Assembly (NCBI RefSeq): GCF_026342015.1
Contig: NZ_JAPENL010000003.1
Location: 1,116,001-1,180,000, forward strand
Source: Micromonospora lupini
GTDB lineage: Bacteria; Actinomycetota; Actinomycetes; Mycobacteriales; Micromonosporaceae
DNA: 64,000 bases
Reading direction: 5' to 3'
Shown piece after piece: positions 57,392 through 64,000 of the stretch. The notes below the pieces were generated by a model that was given only the letters and a program-made list of their open reading frames with translations, was not told where the DNA came from and made no database searches. Made by a program: the position numbers and the translations under genes. Within the stretch, counting starts at the first letter, position 1. Each line of letters starts with the position of its first letter.

Positions 57392-58804
57392 TTAACCGGC
57401 GACCTTGGCGCTGACCGGCTCGGTGGACTCGGCCTCCGGCGTGGCACCGCTCGGCGTGCCGCCACCGGGGGTGCCGATGCCGGCCATCGCGAACGCGCCG
57501 CCCGTGCCGCCGCCGGCCGGGGACAGGTCGTAGCTGCTCTCGGCGTGCTCGGCGATGTCGATGCCCTCGACCTCGGCCTCACCCTTGACGCGGAAGCCGA
57601 TCGTCTTCTCGATGACGAAGGCGAGCACCCAGGCGATGCCGAACGACCAGGCGGTGACGATCAGGCCGGCGAGGGCCTGCCGACCGAGCTGGGTCGCGCC
57701 GCCGCCGTAGAACAGGCCGTCGGAGGCGCCCACCACGTCGCTGATCGCGGCGTTGACCGAGTTGGTGGCGAACAGGCCCAGCCAGAGCGAGCCGATCCAG
57801 CCGCCGACGAAGTGCACGCCGACCACGTCGAGGGAGTCGTCGTAGCCGAACCGGTACTTGAGGCTTACCGCGAGCGCGCACACGACCCCGGCGACGATGC
57901 CGAGCAGCACGGACGCCCACGGGGCGATGAAACCACAGGCCGGGGTGATGGCGACCAGGCCGGCGATGGCACCGGACGAGGCGCCCACCATCGTCGGCTT
58001 GCGGTCCTTGACCCACTCGACCGCGATCCAGCCGAGCACCGCGGCCGCGGTGGCGAGCTGGGTGTTGATGAAGGCGAGGCCGGCGACCGAGTCGACGGTC
58101 AGCTCCGAACCGGCGTTGAACCCGAACCACCCGAACCACAGCAGACCGGCGCCGAGCGCGACGAGCGGGATGTTGTGCGGCTTCATGCCCTCGCGGGGCC
58201 AGCCGAGCCGCTTGCCGAGCACCAGCGCCACGGCCAGGGCCGCCGCACCGGCGTTGATGTGCACCGCGGTGCCGCCGGCGAAGTCCAGCGCGTGGAGGTC
58301 GGCGCCGATGAAGCCGCCGCCCCACACCCAGTGGGCGACAGGGAAGTAGACCAGGGTGGCCCAGCCGAACGCGAACAGCAGCCAGCCGGCGATCTTGGCC
58401 CGGTCGGCGATGGCGCCGCTGATCAGCGCGACGGTGATCACGGCGAAGACCATCTGGAAGGCCATGAACACGTAGAGCGGGATGCCGATGCCGCTGGGGT
58501 TTTCCGTCGTGGCGCCCCACAGGTCGGACTCGGCGAGGAACGTCTTGGTACCGAGGTACGTGCTCGGGTCACCGATGATGCCGCTCTGATCGGTGCCGAA
58601 GGCAACGCTGAAGCCGTAGAACCACCACAGAACAGAGATGAGCCCGATGGCCGTGAAGCTCATCATCATCATGTTGAGTACGCCCTTGGCCCGGTTGAGG
58701 CCGCCGTAGAACAGCGCCAGTCCGGGGGTCATGAGCAGCACGAGCGCGGTCGAAACCAGCAGCCACGTGGTATTGGCGCCGTCGATCGTCGGTGCTTCAG
58801 GCAC
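57392..58804 (-). CDS. amt: Ammonium transporter
   Basis: 470 residues from a GTG at 58804 (AGGAGG, 5 nt spacer). About eleven membrane helices; family residues ALFYGGLNRAKGVLNMMMMSF, WVWGGGFIGADLHALDFAGGTAVHINAGAAAL (first pore His), and VVGVHFVGGWIGSL (second pore His). A Gly/Thr-rich C-terminal tail follows. It transports ammonium and is normally blocked by PII, encoded next. A double GlnR box lies 113-149 bp upstream. Confidence 0.97.
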   Translation of the reverse strand: MPEAPTIDGANTTWLLVSTALVLLMTPGLALFYGGLNRAKGVLNMMMMSFTAIGLISVLWWFYGFSVAFGTDQSGIIGDPSTYLGTKTFLAESDLWGATTENPSGIGIPLYVFMAFQMVFAVITVALISGAIADRAKIAGWLLFAFGWATLVYFPVAHWVWGGGFIGADLHALDFAGGTAVHINAGAAALAVALVLGKRLGWPREGMKPHNIPLVALGAGLLWFGWFGFNAGSELTVDSVAGLAFINTQLATAAAVLGWIAVEWVKDRKPTMVGASSGAIAGLVAITPACGFIAPWASVLLGIVAGVVCALAVSLKYRFGYDDSLDVVGVHFVGGWIGSLWLGLFATNSVNAAISDVVGASDGLFYGGGATQLGRQALAGLIVTAWSFGIAWVLAFVIEKTIGFRVKGEAEVEGIDIAEHAESSYDLSPAGGGTGGAFAMAGIGTPGGGTPSGATPEAESTEPVSAKVAG

Positions 58805-58916
58805 GCTGGCCTCCTAAAGGTGAAGTCCTCCTTCGCGGCTTTCCGGGGCAGCGTCGCCCGTAGGCCGGTTGCGCGGAAGCTTCGCGGCCGGCTGTTTCAC
58901 CAAGGGTCCCGTGCGG

Positions 58917-58953
58917 GTTTCCGTCTCGTGACCAGTTGTTTCGGACGTGTCAC
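58917..58953 (-). promoter_or_regulatory. Double GlnR operator of amt-glnB-glnD
   Basis: Read on the minus strand: GTGAC-n6-GAAAC-n5-GTCAC-n6-GAAAC (58953 down to 58917). This is two complete GlnR half-site pairs of the form GTnAC-n6-GAAAC, as known upstream of Streptomyces amtB. It predicts activation under nitrogen limitation. The rest of the 275-bp gap shows only scattered ATCGACCGG direct repeats (58986-59075). Confidence 0.85.
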
Positions 58954-59079
58954 GAACTCCGCACAGTCAGCAGCATGGACGATTGTGGATCGACCGGACG
59001 GCGAACCTCGATGGCTGACCGGCCAGCGGCATCGACCGGTGCGCTTGACGAGCCCGACCGAGCATCGACCGGACGGCGC

Positions 59080-59943
59080 TCAGCGGAGGGCGTTCTCCAG
59101 CGCGTGCCGCTCGTAGTCGAGCAGCCGCAGATCACGCATCGGCCGCCGCAGGTGCCCCTTGTGCACGATCCGGACGAACGCCGGCTCACCGGCGGCGGCC
59201 ATCCGGCGGATGCCCTCGACGTGGTCCACGATCCGCTTGCGGATGGTGCGGATCAGCCGGTGCCGGTCCCGCGGGATCAACCCGTACGCGTCGGCGAAGA
59301 GCCGTAGCCGGCGCGGCCGGTCCGGGTGCTTCCAGCCAAGCGTGATCGAGTCCCGGTCCGCGAAGATCGGCACCCACGTCCACGCGGCGTACGCCACGTC
59401 GTAGATCCGGGCGCCGGGCGAGGCGAGGTCGAAGTCGATCAGCCCGAGCGTGCCGTCGGGCCGCCAGATCACGTTGTGCGGCGCGGCGTCGTGGTGGCAG
59501 ATCACCTCGGTGTCCGGCGGCGGAGGCCCGAACGAGCGCCAGACGGCGTTCGGCGGCGGGGCGAACCCGTACTGCGCGTCGTGGAACATCCGCAGCATGG
59601 TGGCGACGGTCACCAGCGCCTCGTCGGTCACCCAGTGCGGGGCGAGCGGGTACTCCCCGCACTCCCCCTCCAGGTACGACAGCACCTCCCGGTTGCGTTC
59701 GTCCATCCCGAGCGCCCGGGGTGCGCCGGTGAACCCGACGTACTCCAGGTGGCGCAGCAGGGCGTGCACGGACGGGGTCCACGGCCCGGCGTTGCGACGG
59801 ACCGTGTCACCGACCCGGACCACGGTGCTCACGTTGCCGCCGTGCAGCGGGATCTCCTGCGAAGTCACGTACGGTCTCCCGAGGCGCTGCGAGGGGTGGC
59901 CGGGGTCGCGCCAGCCCGCGTACGCGCGATCGTCAGTGGTCAC
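59080..59943 (-). CDS. Aminoglycoside-phosphotransferase-fold kinase
   Basis: 287 residues. Catalytic Brenner-type motif EVICHHDAAPHNVIW (about 147-161) and metal motif LGLIDFDLASPGARIYDVAYA. This is the APH/choline-kinase fold. There is no resistance context, so the substrate (small molecule or sugar) is unknown. The GTG at 59943 is the first in-frame start; a later start cannot be excluded. Confidence 0.85.
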   Translation of the reverse strand: MTTDDRAYAGWRDPGHPSQRLGRPYVTSQEIPLHGGNVSTVVRVGDTVRRNAGPWTPSVHALLRHLEYVGFTGAPRALGMDERNREVLSYLEGECGEYPLAPHWVTDEALVTVATMLRMFHDAQYGFAPPPNAVWRSFGPPPPDTEVICHHDAAPHNVIWRPDGTLGLIDFDLASPGARIYDVAYAAWTWVPIFADRDSITLGWKHPDRPRRLRLFADAYGLIPRDRHRLIRTIRKRIVDHVEGIRRMAAAGEPAFVRIVHKGHLRRPMRDLRLLDYERHALENALR

Positions 59944-59949
59944 CCGAGA

Positions 59950-61140
59950 CTACGCGTCCCGTCCGGCGGGTTCGGTGCCCAGCAGCGCGTCGACGAACTG
60001 CGCCGGGTCGAACGGAGCGAGATCGTCCTTGCCCTCACCGAGGCCGACGAGCTTCACCGGGATGCCGAGCTTGCGCTGCACGGCGATCACGATGCCGCCC
60101 TTCGCGGTGCCGTCGAGCTTGGTCAGTACCACGCCTGTCACGTTGACGACCTCGGTGAACACCCGGGCCTGCTCCAGACCGTTCTGACCGGTCGTGGCGT
60201 CGAGGATGAGCAGCGTCTCGTCGATGGGGCCCTGCTTCTCCACCACGCGCTTGACCTTGCCCAGCTCGTCCATGAGGCCGACCTTGTTCTGCAGGCGGCC
60301 TGCGGTGTCGATGAGCACGGTGTCCACGCCCGTGTCGACGCCACGGCGGACCGCGTCGAACGCGACGCTTGCCGGGTCGGCCGCCTCCGGGCCGCGGACG
60401 GTCTCCGCGCCGACCCGCTCGCCCCAGGTCTGCAACTGGTCCGCGGCGGCGGCCCGGAAGGTGTCGGCGGCCCCGAGCAGCACGGTCCGGCCGTCGGCGA
60501 CAAGCACCCGGGCGATCTTGCCGCAGGTGGTGGTCTTGCCGGCGCCGTTGACGCCGACGACGAGCACCACCGCGGGCACGCCGTCCTTCGGGGCGGTCCG
60601 CAGCGAACGGTCCATGCCGGGGTCGAGGGCGTTGACCAGCTCGGCGGCGAGCAGCGCGCGCAGCTCACCTGCCGAGCGGGTGCCCAGCACCCGGGTCCGC
60701 TCGCGCAGCCGGTCGACGATGTCGCGGGTCGCCTCGACGCCGACGTCGGCGGTGATCAGGCTGTCCTCGATCTCCTCCCAGACGTCCTCGTCGAGGTGGT
60801 CGCGGGCGAGCAGGCCGAGCAGACCCTTGCCGAAGACGTTCTGCGACCGCGACAGCCGCGAGCGGAGCCGGACCAGGCGGCCGGCGGTCGGCTCGGGCAC
60901 CTCCACGGTCGGGGCGGGCGCCTCGATGACAGGTGGCGGCTCGACCAGGACACCTGTGGACAGATCGGACTCCGGTGCCTCGACCGGCGGGCCGGCGAGA
61001 TCCTCCTCGGCCCGGGTGTCGACCTCGGTGCGCGGAAGCGGGGGCTCGGGCCGCCGCCGCAGGCGCGGCACGACCAGCCCGACTGTGCCGGCGATCAGCA
61101 CACCGAGCAGGACCAGAGCGAGGACGAGATATTCGGCCAT
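59950..61140 (-). CDS. ftsY: Signal recognition particle receptor FtsY
   Basis: 396 residues. An N-terminal membrane helix (YLVLALVLLGVLIAGTVGLVV) precedes an acidic/Pro linker, as in actinobacterial FtsY, then the NG domain: GVNGAGKTTTCGKIARVL (G1), LIDTAGRLQNK (G3), VLTKLDGTAKGGIVIAV (G4). It is the receptor for Ffh. The ATG at 61140 follows AGGA. It lies downstream of the nitrogen operon, as in mycobacteria. Confidence 0.96.
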   Translation of the reverse strand: MAEYLVLALVLLGVLIAGTVGLVVPRLRRRPEPPLPRTEVDTRAEEDLAGPPVEAPESDLSTGVLVEPPPVIEAPAPTVEVPEPTAGRLVRLRSRLSRSQNVFGKGLLGLLARDHLDEDVWEEIEDSLITADVGVEATRDIVDRLRERTRVLGTRSAGELRALLAAELVNALDPGMDRSLRTAPKDGVPAVVLVVGVNGAGKTTTCGKIARVLVADGRTVLLGAADTFRAAAADQLQTWGERVGAETVRGPEAADPASVAFDAVRRGVDTGVDTVLIDTAGRLQNKVGLMDELGKVKRVVEKQGPIDETLLILDATTGQNGLEQARVFTEVVNVTGVVLTKLDGTAKGGIVIAVQRKLGIPVKLVGLGEGKDDLAPFDPAQFVDALLGTEPAGRDA

Positions 61141-61210
61141 GCCGGAATCCTGTCAGATGCCGGCGACGGCGTCCCAGCCACCGCACCCGGCCGGTCTCAC
61201 GAACCGGCGG

Positions 61211-61216
61211 TAGGCT
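61211..61216 (+). promoter_or_regulatory. -10 box, leaderless PhoD promoter
   Basis: TAGGCT, 6 nt before the ATG at 61223. Confidence 0.5.
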
Positions 61217-61222
61217 CGCCGC

Positions 61223-62935
61223 ATGCCCGCCGCACACCTCTTGATCGGCCCACTTCTGCGGCGAGTGGTCGACACCCGGGCGACGATCTGGGTGGAGACC
61301 GCCGCGCCCGCCGTGGTCACCGTCCGCACCGCCCACGGCGCCACCGGCACCGCACCCACCTTCTCGGCGTACGAGCACCACTACGCCCTCGTCGTGGTGG
61401 AGGGGCTCACCCCGGACAGCGCGACGACCTACGAGGTGCTTGTCGACGACGAGGTGGTCTGGCCGGTCCGGAGCAGCGGCTTTCCGCCGAGCGTGATCCG
61501 CACCCGGGCGGCCGACGACCTGGACCAGCCGGTCAGCCTGATCTTCGGCTCCTGTCGGGAGACCACCCAGCACGCCACCACCCGCAAGCTGCCGCCGGAC
61601 GCGCTTGACGCGTACGCCCGTCGGTTGATGGCCGACCCCGAGTCGAACGCGCTGCCCGACCTGCTGGTGCTGCTCGGTGACCAGGTCTACGCCGACGTCA
61701 CCTCGCCGACCGTGCGGCGGCTGCTGCGTCGGCGTCGGCGGCGTCCCAAGGGCGCGCCGGCCGACCAGGTGGTGAGCTTCGACGAGTACACCAAGCTCTA
61801 TCTGGAGTCGTGGCGCGATCCGGAGATCCGTTGGCTGCTCTCGACCGTGCCGAGCGTGATGATCTTCGACGATCACGAGATCATCGACGACTGGAACACC
61901 TCGGCGGCGTGGCGTGCCGAGATGCGTGAGCAGCCGTGGTGGGCCGAACGGATCGGCAGCGGGCTTGCCTCGTACTGGGTCTACCAGCACCTGGGCAACC
62001 TCTCCCCGGACGAGATCGCCGCCGACCCGATCTTCGCCAAGGTCGCCGTCGCGGAGGACGCCACGAGTGTGCTGCGCGAGTTCGGGCACCGGGTCGACCA
62101 GGAGTCCGACCTGGCACACGACACCGAACGCTGGCGCGCGGTGCAGTACCAGTGGAGTTACGCGCTCGACCTGGGGCGCACCCGGCTGGTCATGCTCGAC
62201 AACCGGTGCAGCCGGGTGCTGGAGGCGGGCAGCCGCGCCATGCTGCCGCCGGGCGAGTGGTCGTGGTTCCTCGACCAGGCGCACGGCGTCTACGACCACC
62301 TGGTGGTCGGCGCCTCGCTGCCCTGGCTGCTGCCCCAGGGCATCCACCACATCGAGGCGTGGAACGAGAAGCTTGCCGACTCGCGCCGGCCGTGGGTGGC
62401 CCGGGGGGCCGAGAAGCTGCGCCGGGCCCTCGACCTGGAGCACTGGGCGGCGTTCCGGCGCTCGTTCGAGGCGCTCGGGGAGACCTTCGCCCGGATCGGC
62501 ACCGGCACCCCGAGACAGTCCGGCGCCCGGGTCGGCGCCGGGCCGGCGTACGCCCCACCGGCGTCGATAAGCGTGCTCTCCGGGGACGTGCACCACTCGT
62601 ACGTGGCCCGGGCCCGGTTCGCCGATCCCACGGTCGTCACACCTGTGCACCAGCTCACCTGTTCGCCGATCCACAACCAGGTGCCGGCAGGCATCCGCCC
62701 GCTGATGCGGTTGGGCTGGTCGTCCGGGCCGGCGGGCGCCACCCGGGCGCTGGCCCGCTCGGCGGGTGTCCGACGCCCGGGGGTGCGCTGGCGCAAGATG
62801 GCAGGCCCCTACTTCGGCAATGCCGTCGCCACGCTGACCCACCGGGGCCGGCAGGCCGAGGTGACAATCGAGGGCACCACGAGCGACGGGCACCTACGGC
62901 CGGTGATGAGTCGCCGCCTCTCCGGCGACGACTGA
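61223..62935 (+). CDS. PhoD-family alkaline phosphatase/phosphodiesterase-like protein
   Basis: 570 residues. An N-terminal fibronectin-like PhoD domain (TIWVETAAPAVVTVRTA) leads into the metallophosphatase core: LIFGSCRE, LLVLLGDQVYADV, VMIFDDHEIIDDWN, LDNRCSRVLE, and LSGDVHHSYVA with the last metal ligands. No Tat signal is visible, unlike secreted PhoD, so this may be the intracellular branch. Promoter position suggests a leaderless transcript. Confidence 0.9.
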   Translation: MPAAHLLIGPLLRRVVDTRATIWVETAAPAVVTVRTAHGATGTAPTFSAYEHHYALVVVEGLTPDSATTYEVLVDDEVVWPVRSSGFPPSVIRTRAADDLDQPVSLIFGSCRETTQHATTRKLPPDALDAYARRLMADPESNALPDLLVLLGDQVYADVTSPTVRRLLRRRRRRPKGAPADQVVSFDEYTKLYLESWRDPEIRWLLSTVPSVMIFDDHEIIDDWNTSAAWRAEMREQPWWAERIGSGLASYWVYQHLGNLSPDEIAADPIFAKVAVAEDATSVLREFGHRVDQESDLAHDTERWRAVQYQWSYALDLGRTRLVMLDNRCSRVLEAGSRAMLPPGEWSWFLDQAHGVYDHLVVGASLPWLLPQGIHHIEAWNEKLADSRRPWVARGAEKLRRALDLEHWAAFRRSFEALGETFARIGTGTPRQSGARVGAGPAYAPPASISVLSGDVHHSYVARARFADPTVVTPVHQLTCSPIHNQVPAGIRPLMRLGWSSGPAGATRALARSAGVRRPGVRWRKMAGPYFGNAVATLTHRGRQAEVTIEGTTSDGHLRPVMSRRLSGDD

Positions 62936-62948
62936 ACACGCCCCGCCG

Positions 62949-62954
62949 TACTCT
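62949..62954 (+). promoter_or_regulatory. -10 box, leaderless MarR promoter
   Basis: TACTCT, 7 nt before the GTG at 62962. Confidence 0.5.
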
Positions 62955-62961
62955 CTAGCGC

Positions 62962-63402
62962 GTGGACGAGCACCTGCCGGAGCCGATCCGGGCCGTCGAG
63001 CACGAGCTGACCGCCTTGCTGCGCCGGGGACGGGCGGTTTCCTGGGAAATCGCCCGAGAGGTGCACCCGAACCTCGAACCGAACACGTACGGGCTGCTGC
63101 TCTGGCTGCGGCGCAGCGGATCGATCCGGTTGACCGAGCTGGCGGCGCGGCTCGGTGTGGGCAAGGGGACGCTGAGCCGGCAGATCAACGGGCTGGAGGC
63201 CCTCGGTCTGGTGCACCGCGACCCCGATCCGAGTGATCGGCGGGCGGCCCAGATCAGCCTCACCGAGGAGGGCCAGCGCCGGTTCGACGTCGCCCGGTCC
63301 GCCCGCCTGGGCGAGTTCCTCCGCGCGCTCGACGACTGGCCGTCGCGGGACGTCGAGGAGTTCGCCCGGCTGCTCGGCCGGTTCAACGATTCCTGGAGAT
63401 GA
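62962..63402 (+). CDS. MarR-family transcriptional regulator
   Basis: 146 residues. The winged helix contains SIRLTELAARLGVGKGTLSRQINGLEALGLVHRDPDPSDRRAAQISLTEEG, the MarR pattern with the DxRA/Q wing. It is followed by two palindromic operators and an MFS pump gene, the classic repressor-efflux layout. Induction by a small molecule is inferred from the family. Confidence 0.92.
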   Translation: MDEHLPEPIRAVEHELTALLRRGRAVSWEIAREVHPNLEPNTYGLLLWLRRSGSIRLTELAARLGVGKGTLSRQINGLEALGLVHRDPDPSDRRAAQISLTEEGQRRFDVARSARLGEFLRALDDWPSRDVEEFARLLGRFNDSWR

Positions 63403-63441
63403 CCTCCGCGGGTGGGGAATGTCCCACTCGCCCGTCTGGTT

Positions 63442-63483
63442 GTTGCTTGAGGCAACCAAAAACGTACGGTTGCTCCAGGCAAC
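63442..63483 (+). promoter_or_regulatory. Twin MarR operators and promoter of MFS gene
   Basis: GTTGC-TTGAG-GCAAC (63442-63456) and GTTGC-TCCAG-GCAAC (63469-63483) are identical 5-5-5 palindromes with centres 27 bp apart. TTGCTT (63443-63448) and TACGGT (63465-63470), 16 bp apart, form a likely promoter; the first operator covers the -35 box and the second covers the end of the -10 box and the start. Binding by the upstream MarR protein would block transcription. Confidence 0.8.
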
Positions 63484-63550
63484 TCTCAGGCGGGACCCAC
63501 GGTGCGGCCCGCCGCCCCACCACCTCTACTCCGCTCGGAGGCAGTACACG

Positions 63551-64000
63551 ATGAGCCAGGCGACAGCGTCTCGGGCGCCCGCCGTCGACATGACCCACCG
63601 GCAGATCCTGGAGGCCCTCTCCGGCCTGCTGCTGGGCCTGTTCGTCGCGATCCTCTCGTCCACGGTCATCTCGAACGCGCTGCCGCGGATCATCACCGAG
63701 CTGCACGGCGGCCAGTCCGCGTACACCTGGGTGGTCACCTCGGCCCTGCTCGCGACCACCGCGACCACCCCCATCTGGGGCAAGCTCGCCGACCTGACCA
63801 GCAAGAAGACCCTGGTCCAGCTCGCCCTGGCGATCTACGTGCTGGGCTCGGTGCTGGCCGGCCTCGCTCAGGGCACCAGCGAGCTGATCGCGTGCCGGGT
63901 GGTCCAGGGCGTCGGCGCCGGCGGCCTCACGGCCCTCGCCCAGGTGATCATGGCGACGATGATCGCGCCGCGCGAGCGAGGCCGCTACAGCGGCTACCTC
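63551..64000 (+). CDS. MFS drug:H+ antiporter, DHA2 type (5' part)
   Basis: The first 150 codons lie in the window; the gene continues past its end. Helices LSGLLLGLFVAILSSTVISNALPRI, WVVTSALLATTATTPIWGKLADLTSKKTL (with the MFS loop motif), then LALAIYVLGSVLAGLA and RVVQGVGAGGLTALAQVIM (motif with GVGAGG typical of 14-TM DHA2 pumps). It probably exports a drug or dye-like compound under MarR control. Confidence 0.9.
   Translation, partial: MSQATASRAPAVDMTHRQILEALSGLLLGLFVAILSSTVISNALPRIITELHGGQSAYTWVVTSALLATTATTPIWGKLADLTSKKTLVQLALAIYVLGSVLAGLAQGTSELIACRVVQGVGAGGLTALAQVIMATMIAPRERGRYSGYL

Noticed and set aside
59080..59943. Aminoglycoside resistance gene
   Set aside because: The APH fold has many substrates and no resistance or mobile context exists here.
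1..64000. tRNA or rRNA genes and insertion sequences
   Set aside because: I saw no cloverleaf-like sequence with anticodon arm, no rRNA motif and no transposase; a tRNAscan search was not possible.

Overview
The window is a GC-rich actinobacterial chromosome segment, most like Micromonospora or a close relative. The evidence is very high GC, many GTG starts, WhiJ-like/DUF397 regulators, -10 boxes lying 6-9 nt before start codons, and a housekeeping gene order matching the ispG-dxr to ftsY segment of Mycobacterium tuberculosis (roughly Rv2868c-Rv2921c, from memory). No rRNA, tRNA, insertion sequence, prophage or CRISPR array was seen.

Layout. 0-2.6 kb: ispG start, rip1 and dxr (isoprenoid pathway and site-2 protease). 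2.6-18.2 kb: accessory island with a Uma2 nuclease-like protein, an XRE/DUF397 pair with small hypothetical genes, a large secreted GH87-type alpha-1,3-glucanase, an acetyltransferase, a YihY membrane protein, and an ABC exporter-adaptor-lipoprotein operon divergent from its two-component system. 18.2-24.5 kb: a phytoene-dehydrogenase-like oxidoreductase, a metallo-beta-lactamase/Rieske protein, DUF2631, a two-ended DivIVA protein and rlmN. 24.6-30.4 kb: cdsA, frr, pyrH, tsf, rpsB. 30.8-39.8 kb: yraN-yifB-dprA-xerC on the plus strand, then a PLP enzyme, an M23 peptidase and a molybdopterin oxidoreductase. 39.8-48.0 kb: DUF2469, rnhB, Nudix, two lepB, rplS, trmD, rimM, khpA, rpsP, DUF402, proS. 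48.2-50.8 kb: TetR, a 14-copy tandem repeat array, large palindromes, an amidohydrolase and a broken Uma2 remnant. 50.8-61.1 kb: ffh, a NarL two-component system, the amt-glnB-glnD nitrogen operon behind a double GlnR box, a phosphotransferase and ftsY. 61.2-64 kb: PhoD-like phosphatase, then MarR and an MFS pump (cut by the window end) with twin palindromic operators.

Most genes are core: translation (rpsB, tsf, frr, rpsP, rplS, rimM, trmD, proS, rlmN), protein export (ffh, ftsY, two lepB), lipid and isoprenoid synthesis, DNA uptake and processing (yraN, yifB, dprA, xerC, rnhB) and nitrogen control.

The most unusual signal is a scattered set of at least eight long, near-perfect palindromes whose ends carry GATC (often TTGATCAA). 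They sit at gene ends, sometimes supply the stop codon, and in one case lie inside the first codons of glnD.
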